DNA of 64,000 nt from JAGXKT01 sp964531695 (GCA_964531695.1 CAZHEH010000002.1:198953-262952), one strand, 5' to 3'. Counted from the first letter of the stretch, positions 43,564 to 51,330 are shown. The notes: generated from the letters alone by a model not told the origin. Program-made: numbers and translations.

Positions 43564-44136
43564 ATGAGCAAGACGACGATGGCGATGGTGGCGGCGTTGC
43601 TGGCCGCGTCGATGGGGTTGGGCGGCTGCTGGAGCACGGTGGTCGGCGAGGGGGCCGGGCTGTTCATGGGCGCCCGGGGCGTGCACGCGGTGACGCAGCC
43701 GATGTCGTCGGACGACGGCGCCCGCCCGCTGGGCGAGTACTCGCGCTTCGTGATGGGCGAGTGGTCGGACGACTTCGGCGGGAAGGTTCCGGACCAGCTC
43801 TTCACGCTGCTGCCGGGCAAGTTCGCCGAGGCCCGCGAGCACGCCAAACTGCCGAACGACGCGGGCGGCAAGACGCTGGTCGTCCGCGGGCGCGTGCTGC
43901 ACTACGAGAGCGAGAACCTCTTCGGCATGATCACCGGGCCGCTCGAAGAGGCGGTCGCGCGCGTCGAGCTGGTGGACCAGGAGACCGGCCGGGTGCTGGC
44001 GGCCGGCAACTGCATCGGCCGGACCGAAGAGCGGGTCAACCAGGGCGTCGAGAAGAAGGCCGAGGGGCTCGCCAAGGCGGTCGTCAAGTGGATCAGCTCG
44101 CGCTACCCCGAGCGCGACGATGCGGACGAGGAGTAG
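43564..44136 (+). CDS. DUF4410-like lipoprotein
   Basis: A 190-residue lipoprotein: the signal ends in GLGGC with C22 acylated. The body has GGKTLVVRGRVLHYESENLFGMITGPLEEAVARVELVDQETGRVLAAGNCIGRTEERVNQGVEKKAEGLAKAVVKWI in pieces typical of DUF4410 proteins, which are periplasmic or outer-membrane lipoproteins without known activity. GGGAAAGGAACCTGAC precedes ATG 43564, a good ribosome binding site. The gene is alone between two repeat clusters. Confidence 0.7.
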   Translation: MSKTTMAMVAALLAASMGLGGCWSTVVGEGAGLFMGARGVHAVTQPMSSDDGARPLGEYSRFVMGEWSDDFGGKVPDQLFTLLPGKFAEAREHAKLPNDAGGKTLVVRGRVLHYESENLFGMITGPLEEAVARVELVDQETGRVLAAGNCIGRTEERVNQGVEKKAEGLAKAVVKWISSRYPERDDADEE

Positions 44137-44182
44137 CGGCGCGGGCATCCGTTTGTAGCGAGGCCGTGCGCGGCGGGTCGGC

Positions 44183-44199
44183 GCGGGCAGCTTGCCCGC
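44183..44199. repeat. Palindromic repeat GCGGGCA-GCT-TGCCCGC
   Basis: Perfect seven-base arms around GCT in the gap between two convergent genes. TTGTAGCGAGGCCGTGC a little upstream (about 44154) resembles the 24-base units at 46055. It belongs to the dispersed palindrome family and may also act as a weak bidirectional terminator. Confidence 0.55.
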
Positions 44200-44232
44200 T
44201 CGCCGTACTTCGATCTCCGACCCGGCGCGGCG

Positions 44233-44970
44233 CTACGAGGCCGCGCCCCGTCCGGCCGCCTCGTACAGCGCGATGCCCACGGCCACGGAGAGGTTCAGCG
44301 AGTCGATCGCATCCGTCTGCGGGATCGACAGCGGCGTGCCGACCTGCGCGAACTCATCCGGCAGGCCCGGACCTTCGCCGCCGAAGATCAGTGTCCACGG
44401 CCGCGGGAACTCGGCCGCGCGGATCGGCGTCGCCGCGCCGGTGATCAGCGGATGGCAGCTCCGCTCGTGTCGCGCGCGATACGCGTCGAACGTGTCGAAG
44501 TGCTCGCGGCGACACCGGAAGACGGCGCCCATCGACGCCCGCACGACGCGCGGGTGGTTGATATCGGGCGCGCTTCCGACCAGCGCCAGGTCGGCCACGC
44601 CGAACCCAGCCATCGTCCGCAGGATCGTGCCGAGGTTGCCCATGTCGGCCGCGCCGACCAGAGCCACATGATCGGCCGCGGCATCCAGCGCCGCCGCGTA
44701 CTTGCGGAACACGCCGACGGCGTAGTCGTTCTCGCGGGCGCCGAGCCGCTCGAGCGTGCGGTCGTTGGCGAGCACCTCGACGCCGCGCTCGCCGCACAGC
44801 CGCGCGATCCGCCGCGCCCCGGCGTTGGCCTCCGCCCGCGGGCTGAGCACCACGCCGAGCACGTCCCCCGGCCGCCGCGCGAGCAGCTCCAGCGTCGGGT
44901 ACACCCCGAACGCGTACGAATGCTCGAACCCCTTCTGATATCGCTTCAGCCGCACCTTCATCGGCGCCAT
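44233..44970 (-). CDS. SpoU/TrmH-family RNA 2'-O-methyltransferase
   Basis: A 245-residue SPOUT methyltransferase with an N-terminal L30e-like substrate-binding part (KVRLKRYQKGFEHSYAFGVYPTLELLARRPGDVLGVVLS). Motif 1 is NLGTILRTMAGFGVADLALVG; PRVVRASMGAVFR follows; motif 2 is WTLIFGGEGPGLP; motif 3 is IPQTDAIDSLNLSVAVGIALYEA, together forming the SAM-binding trefoil knot. It modifies rRNA or tRNA; the exact site is not predictable. ATG 44970 is chosen (MAPMKVRLKRYQ); ATG 44961 is an alternative. Confidence 0.9.
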   Translation of the reverse strand: MAPMKVRLKRYQKGFEHSYAFGVYPTLELLARRPGDVLGVVLSPRAEANAGARRIARLCGERGVEVLANDRTLERLGARENDYAVGVFRKYAAALDAAADHVALVGAADMGNLGTILRTMAGFGVADLALVGSAPDINHPRVVRASMGAVFRCRREHFDTFDAYRARHERSCHPLITGAATPIRAAEFPRPWTLIFGGEGPGLPDEFAQVGTPLSIPQTDAIDSLNLSVAVGIALYEAAGRGAAS

Positions 44971-45125
44971 TTCACCACAGCAAACGCGCAGGAGCCAGCG
45001 ATCGAGCGCTCCCGGCCGGCCCGGCCGAGGCGCAACCATGGCGCACCATGGACCGGCTGGAGCGGTGTGCTCGCGTCGTGGACCCGCTGCGATCTTCTCG
45101 ATCTCGGCGCTGAGCGGCCGTTGGG

Positions 45126-46004
45126 CTAGCCCAGGCCGTCCACGGCCGCGCGGAGGGCGCGGATGTGCTCGGGCGTCGTGCCGCAGCAGCCGCCGAGGAA
45201 GCTCGCGCCGGCGTCGAGGATGCGCGGGGCGTGGGCCGCGAACTCGTCCGGGCCCATGGGGAAGACGGTTTCGCCGTCGCGGACCTGCGGCATGCCGGCG
45301 TTGGGCTTGATCCAGATCGGCAGGTCGGTCGCCTCGCGGAGCATCCCCGCGACGGTGACGTAGGTTTCCGGGCCGACGCCGCAGTTCGCGCCGACGCCCG
45401 CGGCGCCGCCGGCGTCCGCGGCCGCGGCCAGGTCCGCGGGGGACTCGCCCATCATCGTCCGCGTCTTGTCCGGCCCGGCGGAGAAGGTCATCGAGCAGAT
45501 CACCGGCAGGTCGGTCGCCTCGCGCACGGCCGCGAGAGCGAGCTGCAACTCGGCCAGCTCGTTGAAGGTTTCGAGCACGATGGCATCGACGCCGCCGCGT
45601 GCCAGCGCGGCCGCGGACTCGGCGAAGGCGGCGGACAGCTCGTCCGGGCCGACCTCGCCCATCATGACGACCTTGCCGGTCGGGCCGATCGAGCCGAAGA
45701 CCCTGGCCGCGTCCCCGGCGGCGCGACGAGCGATCTGTGCGGCCGCCTCGCACAGCCCGGCCGCGCGCTCGGCGGCGCCATGGGCCTCCAGCGCGAAGCG
45801 ATTGCCGCCGAAGGTGTTGGTGAGGATGACGTCGCTGCCGGCGTCGACGTAGCTGCGGGCGACGCGCTCGACGGCGTCGGGGTTGTCGGCGTTCCACAGC
45901 TCGGGGCACTGCCCGGCCGGCAGGCCGTGCTTCTGCAACTCGGTGCCCGTGGCGCCGTCCGCTATGCGCGGCGTTGCGGCGAATTGCTCGAGGTCCAGCG
46001 TCAT
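45126..46004 (-). CDS. Homocysteine S-methyltransferase (BHMT/MetH-N type)
   Basis: A 292-residue zinc-dependent barrel that transfers a methyl group to homocysteine. IADGATGTELQKHGLP, VILTNTFGGNRFALEAHG, SIGPTGKVVMMG and VLETFNELAELQLAL match the N-terminal domain of cobalamin-dependent MetH. The zinc ligands are Cys in GANCGVGPE and the pair in GGCCGTTPEHI. The cobalamin, folate and reactivation domains of MetH are absent, so the methyl donor is open: betaine, S-methylmethionine or a corrinoid protein. GGAAGGAACCGAC precedes the ATG. The -10 is bracketed by an inverted repeat. Confidence 0.9.
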   Translation of the reverse strand: MTLDLEQFAATPRIADGATGTELQKHGLPAGQCPELWNADNPDAVERVARSYVDAGSDVILTNTFGGNRFALEAHGAAERAAGLCEAAAQIARRAAGDAARVFGSIGPTGKVVMMGEVGPDELSAAFAESAAALARGGVDAIVLETFNELAELQLALAAVREATDLPVICSMTFSAGPDKTRTMMGESPADLAAAADAGGAAGVGANCGVGPETYVTVAGMLREATDLPIWIKPNAGMPQVRDGETVFPMGPDEFAAHAPRILDAGASFLGGCCGTTPEHIRALRAAVDGLG

Positions 46005-46026
46005 GTCGGTTCCTTCCGGTCGGTGA

Positions 46027-46046
46027 CGGCCGCATTATAGCGGCCG
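46027..46046 (-). promoter_or_regulatory. -10 element exactly enclosed by a 7-bp inverted repeat
   Basis: CGGCCGC 46027-46033 and GCGGCCG 46040-46046 flank ATTATA, which is TATAAT on the minus strand, upstream of the homocysteine methyltransferase. A repressor bound here would cover the -10. Transcription would start near 46027, with a leader of about 23 bases. Confidence 0.6.
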
Positions 46047-46054
46047 GTGCCGGT

Positions 46055-46102
46055 TGTAGCGAAGACGTCCTGCCTTCGTGTAGCGGGGCCGTCCCGGCCT
46101 CG
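46055..46102. repeat. Two 24-base imperfect tandem units
   Basis: TGTAGCGAAGACGTCC... (46055-46078) and TGTAGCGGGGCCGTCC... (46079-46102) share the frame TGTAGCGnnGnCGTCCnGnCnTCG. In each unit the variable bases keep the arms complementary (GAAG/CTTC and GGGGCC/GGCCTC), which indicates selection for a hairpin rather than for sequence. Confidence 0.55.
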
Positions 46103-46209
46103 TAGTTACGCCCGGCCGTGGCTGCGCTCCCGTTGGCGGGCGTTGCGCCTTGTCCGGCCGCGGTAGCGGCGGCAGAAGGTAACCCGGTCCGTCCGGGCCG
46201 GGGAAAGCT

Positions 46210-46251
46210 CCGCGGGCAGGATGCCCGCGGTACGCGAAGGCAAGATGCCTT
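46210..46251. repeat. Two adjacent palindromes with GGA and AGA loops
   Basis: CCGCGGGCA-GGA-TGCCCGCGG at 46210-46230 and AAGGCA-AGA-TGCCTT at 46237-46251. The arms differ but both have the form XnGCA-nGA-TGCXn. Such serial palindromes belong to the dispersed family seen at 35377, 43437 and 44183. Confidence 0.6.
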
Positions 46252-46305
46252 GGTCACAGGGAGGCGAGCCGTGACCACGCTCCATAGGGTTCAGATACAG
46301 GCAGA

Positions 46306-46321
46306 CCCCAATATATTGGGG
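46306..46321. promoter_or_regulatory. Perfect 16-bp palindrome upstream of the flagellar operon
   Basis: CCCCAATATATTGGGG is a perfect palindrome with an A/T core in GC-rich DNA and is followed at once by TTGACC (46322-46327), a -35-like hexamer. No clear -10 is seen 16-18 bases further. It is a good candidate operator. Confidence 0.5.
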
Positions 46322-46433
46322 TTGACCTGGGGTGGCGTGCCCGGCCGATCCAGGCCCTCTCGGCGACGGGCCCGCCTTTTCTCCAGTTTTTCTGCATTTT
46401 TCGTTTGCCCCGGCTCGGTCCGCGGCAGTAAAA

Positions 46434-46456
46434 GCTTTTTACGAAACGTAAAAAGC
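46434..46456. promoter_or_regulatory. 10-bp inverted repeat just before the merR-type gene
   Basis: GCTTTTTACG 46434-46443, AAA, CGTAAAAAGC 46447-46456: perfect arms and a 3-base centre, ending 20 bases before ATG 46477. The area 46370-46460 is rich in T and A runs, unlike the rest of the window. It suits an operator for the MerR-type protein encoded next; a hairpin terminator is the alternative. Confidence 0.55.
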
Positions 46457-46476
46457 ACTTTGAGCGGCAGACGCGC

Positions 46477-46800
46477 ATGTCACTGACACAGAGAGAAGGC
46501 GGCGAGCATCGGCGGCCGGGAGGCGTGTCGGCCCCCGCGGCCGGGCGCGGCGGGGGCGGACGCATCCCACCCAAGCGGTACCGCATCGGCGAGTTGGTCG
46601 AGTTCGCGGGCGTGAGCCGTCAGACGATCCACAATTACACGACGATGGGCCTGCTGCGGGAGTCCAACTGGACGCCGGGCGGGCACCGGCTGTACGACGA
46701 ATCGGCCTTCGACCGGCTCGAGGAGATCGCCCGGCTGAAGGCCGCGAGCAAGACGATGGCCGAGATACGGGCGCACTTCGCCCGGCGGAACGGCATGTAG
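46477..46800 (+). CDS. MerR-family transcriptional regulator heading the flagellar operon
   Basis: A 107-residue protein with a flexible Gly-rich N-terminus (residues 1-30) and a MerR winged-helix domain: KRYRIGELVEFAGVSRQTIHNYTTMGLLRESNWTPGGHRLYDESAFDRLEEIARLK is the helix-turn-helix, wing and second helix, read in short pieces. After it there is only a short helix (TMAEIRAHFARRNGM), so there is no effector-binding or long dimerisation domain. Small MerR proteins of this kind are usually autoregulatory. Its position 60 bases before the fliF-fliG fusion and downstream of two palindromes suggests that it controls the operon. Confidence 0.85.
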   Translation: MSLTQREGGEHRRPGGVSAPAAGRGGGGRIPPKRYRIGELVEFAGVSRQTIHNYTTMGLLRESNWTPGGHRLYDESAFDRLEEIARLKAASKTMAEIRAHFARRNGM

Positions 46801-46860
46801 CGAGCCCGGCCGGCGGTGCGCGGAACCGCGATGGGCCACGGTCATGGAGGACCGGGCGGC

Positions 46861-48741
46861 ATGAAGCGGCTTAGACATTTCCGCAGGCGCCTCGCGAGGC
46901 GATGGACCGGGCTGACGTCGCGTCAGCGGATCGCGGGTTGCGTTCTGCTCACGCTCCTGCTGATCGGGTGCGCCTGGCTGGCGCTGGCCGCACGCGGCGG
47001 CGGGGCGGAGAGGGTCCGCCTGAGCGACGAGCCCCTGCCGCCGGCGCGCGAGACCGAGCTGGTCGCGCGGCTGGGCGAGCGGGGCATCTCCTGCGAGCGC
47101 CGCGAGGACGGGCTGTACGTCCCGCCCGAGGCGGCGGCCGCGGCGCGGGCGGAGCTGGCAAAACTGGCCAACCGGGAAGACCCGACGGAGCCGCTGCGCC
47201 GGCTGGCGGCGGGGACGGACATCTGGTCGAGCGAATCGCAGCAGTCGAAGCGTTGGCAGGCGGCCAAGATGCAGACGCTCAGCCGGCTGGTCGAGCGGCT
47301 GCCGGGCGTGCGGGCGGCGACGGTGCTGTTCGAGCCGGGCAGTCCGCGCCGGCTCGGGGCGCCGGCGGTGGCGCCGAAGGCGGTCGTCAACGTGACGCTC
47401 GACGAGGGGGCCGGGATGACCGACACGCTCGTGGCGACCATCGCGGACCAGGTCGCGGGCAGCATTCACGGCATGGATCGCTCGGGCGTCCGCATCGTGG
47501 ACTCGGCGGGCGGCACCCACACGGCCCGGCGGAGCGCCGGGGCGGATGCCGACGCCGGGCTGGCCGCGGTTCGAGAGGCCGAGGCACACTACGAGGGCAA
47601 GGTCCGTGCCGCGCTGCGCCACATCGAAGGCCTCACGGTGGCGGTACACGTCGAGCCCGGCGGCGAGGGCCTACGCTGCACGGGGGCGAGCGTGTCCGTG
47701 CCGCGGTCGCACCTGCTTTCCGGCACGGGCGGGGTGGGCGGCGACCCGGCGGATTCGGCGCGGGCCGAGTCGATCCGGCGGAGCGTGCAGCGGCTGATCG
47801 GCGCCGACTCTCCGGACGCGGTGGTGATTCATACGTTGGACGACGGGCCGGCCCTCGCGGCGGAGGCGCCGACGGCCGGGGAGCCGGCCGAGCCGGATTC
47901 GGCCGGTGCGGTGATGGCCGGCGTGGTGCTGGCGGGCGTGAGCGGGGTCGGCGTGATCCTGCTGCTCCGTCGGCGTGAGCGGCGCTGTGCGGCCGCGGAA
48001 GAGCCGCCGGAGGATGCCGAGCCGGCCGGGCCGGCGGCGGAGCCCATCCCGGCGGGCGCGGGCTCGCCCTTTTCCGCCTTGCGGCACCTGGGTTCCGGCT
48101 CGCTCCGCGCGGCGCTGGCGGGCGAGCATCCTCAGACGGCGGCGATCGTGCTGGCGCACGTGGATGCGGAGACGGCCGCGGCGGTTCTGGCCGGGCTGGA
48201 TGCCGGCGTGCAGGTCGAGGTGACGCGACGAATCGCGGCGATGGAACGGGTGGATCCGGAAGCGGCCCGCCAGGTGGCGGCCGCAGTGGCGCGCCGGGCG
48301 GAGCAGGCGGAGCAGGACGTTCCGGCCGGGGGGCCGGGCGCGGCGGCGGAGATCCTCGCGCGGTCCGGCGTGGAGACCGAACAGGCGGTTCTGGGCGGGC
48401 TGGAAGCCGACGCGCCCGAGCTGGCGGACGAGTTGCGGCGGCGGATTTTCGCCTTCGAGGAATTGGCGCATGTTCCCGCGCAGGTGCTGCACGCGGCGCT
48501 GATGCGGTTGGACACGGGGGAGGTGGCCCTGGCCCTGACGGCCGCGGATGAGGCGGTCGGCAAGCGGGCGCTTTCGTGCCTGCCCGCGGCCGCCAGACGG
48601 GAACTGCGAGCGGCGATGGACGACCTGGGGGCCGTGCGGCTGGCGGACGTCGAGGCGGCGCAGTGGCGGCTGGTCCAGGCCGCGCGGCGGGCCGGCGCGG
48701 GGCGGTACGCCTCCGAGACGCGAACGGAGGTGTGGACCTGA
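46861..48741 (+). CDS. FliF-FliG fusion: MS-ring protein joined to the switch protein
   Basis: A 626-residue polypeptide. Residues 22-43 are TM1. Residues 48-220 have the FliF ring domains (ARETELVARLGERGISCERREDGLYVP; QQSKRWQAAKMQTLSRLVERLPGVRAATVLF; VRIVDSAGG). The RBM3/collar part is much shorter than usual. TM2 is 350-371 (AVMAGVVLAGVSGVGVILLL). From about 402 the chain becomes FliG: EHPQTAAIVLAHVDAETAAAVLAGL (EHPQT at 422-426), RRIAAMERVDPEAARQVAAAVA, then the FliG C-domain FEELAHVPAQVLHAALMRLDTGEVALAL and LGAVRLADVEAAQ. The FliG N-domain, which normally clasps the FliF tail, is absent. Of the E. coli torque residues only R297 is kept. ATG 46861 has GGAGG ten bases upstream; GTG 46816 is possible. 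Confidence 0.88.
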   Translation: MKRLRHFRRRLARRWTGLTSRQRIAGCVLLTLLLIGCAWLALAARGGGAERVRLSDEPLPPARETELVARLGERGISCERREDGLYVPPEAAAAARAELAKLANREDPTEPLRRLAAGTDIWSSESQQSKRWQAAKMQTLSRLVERLPGVRAATVLFEPGSPRRLGAPAVAPKAVVNVTLDEGAGMTDTLVATIADQVAGSIHGMDRSGVRIVDSAGGTHTARRSAGADADAGLAAVREAEAHYEGKVRAALRHIEGLTVAVHVEPGGEGLRCTGASVSVPRSHLLSGTGGVGGDPADSARAESIRRSVQRLIGADSPDAVVIHTLDDGPALAAEAPTAGEPAEPDSAGAVMAGVVLAGVSGVGVILLLRRRERRCAAAEEPPEDAEPAGPAAEPIPAGAGSPFSALRHLGSGSLRAALAGEHPQTAAIVLAHVDAETAAAVLAGLDAGVQVEVTRRIAAMERVDPEAARQVAAAVARRAEQAEQDVPAGGPGAAAEILARSGVETEQAVLGGLEADAPELADELRRRIFAFEELAHVPAQVLHAALMRLDTGEVALALTAADEAVGKRALSCLPAAARRELRAAMDDLGAVRLADVEAAQWRLVQAARRAGAGRYASETRTEVWT

Positions 48742-49475
48742 TGGCGATGGCCCGCGTGATGAAACCCGAAGCCGGCCACGATCCGGAGCCGCACGCGACG
48801 GCCGCGGCGGTGAACCTGGAGGACCTCTCGGCCGCGGCGCGGGATGAGATCCTCGAGGCCCGCAAGCAGGCCGGGCGGATCCTGGAAAGCGCCGAGTCGC
48901 GGGCCCAAGAGGCGGAGCGTGCGGCCGCCGCGAACGGGTACGCCGACGGCTTCGCCCGGGGCGAGGCCGAGGGCAAGCGGGCCGGTCGCGAGTCGGCCCG
49001 CGAGGAGTTGGAGCGAACGCACGGCCGGCGTCTGGAGGCGTTGGCCGAGGCGATGGAGACGGCGGCCGGGCAGTTGGCCGCGGCGCGGGACGAGGTGATC
49101 GGCGGGGCCGAGGGCGAGTTGCTGGGGCTGGCGGTGGCGCTGGCGGGGAAGGTCGTCGGTCGTGTGGCCGTGGCGGACGCCGAAGCGGCGCGGGCGAACC
49201 TTCGCAAGGCGCTGGAGCGCGTGCAGGGCGCGGGCGAGGTGGTGGTGCGCGTGAACCCGTCGCAGCTTGAGGCGCTCCGGGAGACGTGCGTGCTGGACGG
49301 CGACGCGGGGGCCATGGCGGACGGTCGCGTGCGGCTGGTCGGCGACAAGGGCGTTTCGCGGGGCGGCGTGCGGGCGGAGTGCGGGCGCGGCGAGATCGAC
49401 GCGACGATCGAGCGGCAGCTCGACGCCGTCGCGGCCGCGGTGCTCGGGCGAGCGGACGAGGAGCGGCGAACATGA
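48741..49475 (+). CDS. fliH: Flagellar export ATPase regulator
   Basis: A 244-residue FliH-family protein, the stator-like subunit that docks FliI at the export gate. It is highly charged, with the helical stretch ARDEILEARKQAGRILESAESRAQEAERAA containing GxxxG-like spacing (NGYADGFARGEAEGKRAG), and the C-terminal domain LLGLAVALAGKVVGRVAVADAEAARANLRKALERV and VVVRVNPSQLEALRE that matches the FliH/YscL and V-ATPase E-subunit fold. Its ATG uses the last base of the fusion gene's stop codon. GGAGG lies ten bases upstream. Confidence 0.88.
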   Translation: MAMARVMKPEAGHDPEPHATAAAVNLEDLSAAARDEILEARKQAGRILESAESRAQEAERAAAANGYADGFARGEAEGKRAGRESAREELERTHGRRLEALAEAMETAAGQLAAARDEVIGGAEGELLGLAVALAGKVVGRVAVADAEAARANLRKALERVQGAGEVVVRVNPSQLEALRETCVLDGDAGAMADGRVRLVGDKGVSRGGVRAECGRGEIDATIERQLDAVAAAVLGRADEERRT

Positions 49476-50830
49476 GCGTGCTGGCGGACCATGGGCGGAT
49501 GCTGCGAGACGTGGACACGCTCGGCGTGGCCGGGCGCGTCAGCGGCGTGCGCGGGCTGACGGTGACGGCCGAGGACCTCGCCGTGCCGCTCGGGGCGACC
49601 TGCCGCATCGAGACGGCCGGCGACGGCTCGGTCGAGGCGCGGGTCGTCGGCTTCGCCGACAGCCGGACGATTCTCATGCCGCTCGGACCGCTGGCGGGGA
49701 TCTGCCGCGGCGACCGCGTCGAGCGGGTACGGTCCGGCCGGGTGGTTCCGGTGGGGCGCGCGGCGCTGGGTCGCGTGATCGACGGGCGCGGCGAGCCGAT
49801 CGACGGCGGCGGAGCCATCCGACCCGAAGCGCGCGTGGCGCTGCATCCGGAGCCGATCCCGCCGATGTCGCGCCGGCGGATCACCCGGCCGCTGGCGACC
49901 GGCGTGCGGGCGCTCGACGGGCTGCTGACGGTGGGCCGCGGCCAGCGGATCGGCGTCTTCTCCGGGCCGGGCGTCGGCAAGAGCGTGCTGCTCGGGCGCG
50001 TCGCGCGGGCGGCCGAGGCGGATGTGACGGTCGTCGCGCTGATCGGCGAGCGCGGCAGAGAGGTGCGGGACTTCCTCGAGCGGGACCTGGGCCGCGAGGG
50101 TCTGGCCCGTTCGATTGTGGTGGTGGCCACCGCCGACGATCCGCCGCTGCTGCGCGTGCAGGCGGGCGCGGCGGCGCTGTGTGCGGCCGAGTTCTTCCGC
50201 GACCGGGGACAGGACGTGCTGTTGCTGATGGACTCGCTGAGCCGGCTGGCGGCGGCGCAGCGGCAGATCGGGCTGGTGGCGGGGGAGCCGCCGGCCACGC
50301 GGGGCTACCCGCCGAGCGTCTTCGCGCTGTTGCCGGAGTTGCTGGAGCGGTGCGGGCGGACGGACCGGGGCTCGGTGACGGGCATGTTCACGGTGCTCGT
50401 CGAAGGCGACGACATGGCCGAGCCGGTCGGCGAGGCCGTGCGGGCCGCGGCGGACGGGCACGTGTACCTGTCGCGCGAGCTGGCGCACCGTGGGCACTGG
50501 CCGGCGATCGACGTGCTGCAGAGCGTCAGCCGCGTGATGATCGAGGTGGCCGACGCCGAGCACCGCGCCGCGGCCGCCGAGGTGCGGCGGATGATCGCGC
50601 TGCACGCGGAGATCGAGGACCTGCTGCGGATCGGCGCGTACAAGCGGGGCGCCGACCCGGACTACGACCTGGCGGTGCGGGCGATGCCGCGAATCCGCCG
50701 CTTCCTGACGCAGGAGATCGGCGAGGATTCGTCCTTCGACGAGACGCGCGCGGCGCTGCTGGAGCTCCACGAGTTTCTGCGGGGCGAGGCGCAGCCGACC
50801 CAGCGCCGGGGCGCGTGGAGCGCGGCGTGA
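49472..50830 (+). CDS. fliI: Flagellum-specific export ATPase
   Basis: A 452-residue F1-beta-like ATPase that unloads substrates and chaperones at the export gate. GRVSGVRGLTVTAEDLAVPLG is the N-domain; GRVIDGRGEPIDGGG and RPLATGVRALDGLLTVGRGQRIGVFSGPGVGKS with Walker A at 165-171 follow. GERGREVRDFLERDLG holds the catalytic Glu, VLLLMDSLSRLAAAQRQIGL is Walker B, and GEPPATRGYPPSVFALLPELLER is typical of FliI. The start overlaps fliH by four bases (ATGA). Confidence 0.96.
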   Translation: MSVLADHGRMLRDVDTLGVAGRVSGVRGLTVTAEDLAVPLGATCRIETAGDGSVEARVVGFADSRTILMPLGPLAGICRGDRVERVRSGRVVPVGRAALGRVIDGRGEPIDGGGAIRPEARVALHPEPIPPMSRRRITRPLATGVRALDGLLTVGRGQRIGVFSGPGVGKSVLLGRVARAAEADVTVVALIGERGREVRDFLERDLGREGLARSIVVVATADDPPLLRVQAGAAALCAAEFFRDRGQDVLLLMDSLSRLAAAQRQIGLVAGEPPATRGYPPSVFALLPELLERCGRTDRGSVTGMFTVLVEGDDMAEPVGEAVRAAADGHVYLSRELAHRGHWPAIDVLQSVSRVMIEVADAEHRAAAAEVRRMIALHAEIEDLLRIGAYKRGADPDYDLAVRAMPRIRRFLTQEIGEDSSFDETRAALLELHEFLRGEAQPTQRRGAWSAA

Positions 50831-50862
50831 GAGGCGGGCCGGATGCCCGGAGCGGAGACGAC

Positions 50863-51330
50863 ATGGACAGGCGAGCGAAATCGGGCGAGGTGCTCCTGCG
50901 GCTGCGGCGGCAGCAGGAGGCCGCGGCGCGCGACAGGTTCGCGCGGGCCCGAGGCGAGGCCGGAGCGATCGCCGCGCGAATGGACCGTCTGCGGACGATA
51001 CTCGGCGCCCACACGGCCGCGGCGCGGGCGGCGCTGCTGGCCGGTGCGGGCGACGCTTCGGTGCACGGCAGCCACGCGGCCGGCGTGCGGGATGCCCTGG
51101 CGGCCGCGGGCGGCAAGCTGGCCGAGGCACAGCGCGCGGCCGAGCGGCAGCGGGAGGCGCTGGTCGAGGCGCTGCGGTGCCGCAAGGCGGCGGCCGGTCT
51201 GGCGGGCCGCCGGGCGCGGCGAGCGGCGCGCGTCGCGGCGCGGCGCGAGGCGGCGGAATCGGACGACCTGCACGCGGCCCGCCGGGCGCGCGGTGCGGAC
51301 GACGGAGAGCTGACGTGGCCGACGACGTGA
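50863..51330 (+). CDS. fliJ: FliJ-like export chaperone
   Basis: A 155-residue, almost wholly helical coiled-coil protein rich in Arg and Ala, lying directly after fliI. FliJ forms the central stalk of the ATPase ring and helps couple it to FlhA. Sequence conservation in FliJ is low, so the call rests on size, coiled coil and position. GGAGACGAC precedes ATG 50863. Confidence 0.7.
   Translation: MDRRAKSGEVLLRLRRQQEAAARDRFARARGEAGAIAARMDRLRTILGAHTAAARAALLAGAGDASVHGSHAAGVRDALAAAGGKLAEAQRAAERQREALVEALRCRKAAAGLAGRRARRAARVAARREAAESDDLHAARRARGADDGELTWPTT

Noticed and set aside
46275..46305. Possible sigma-54 promoter for the flagellar operon
   Set aside because: No TGGCAC-N5-TTGC match was found between 46005 and 46860, and the one TGGCAC at 43469 lies in a repeat with the wrong spacing.
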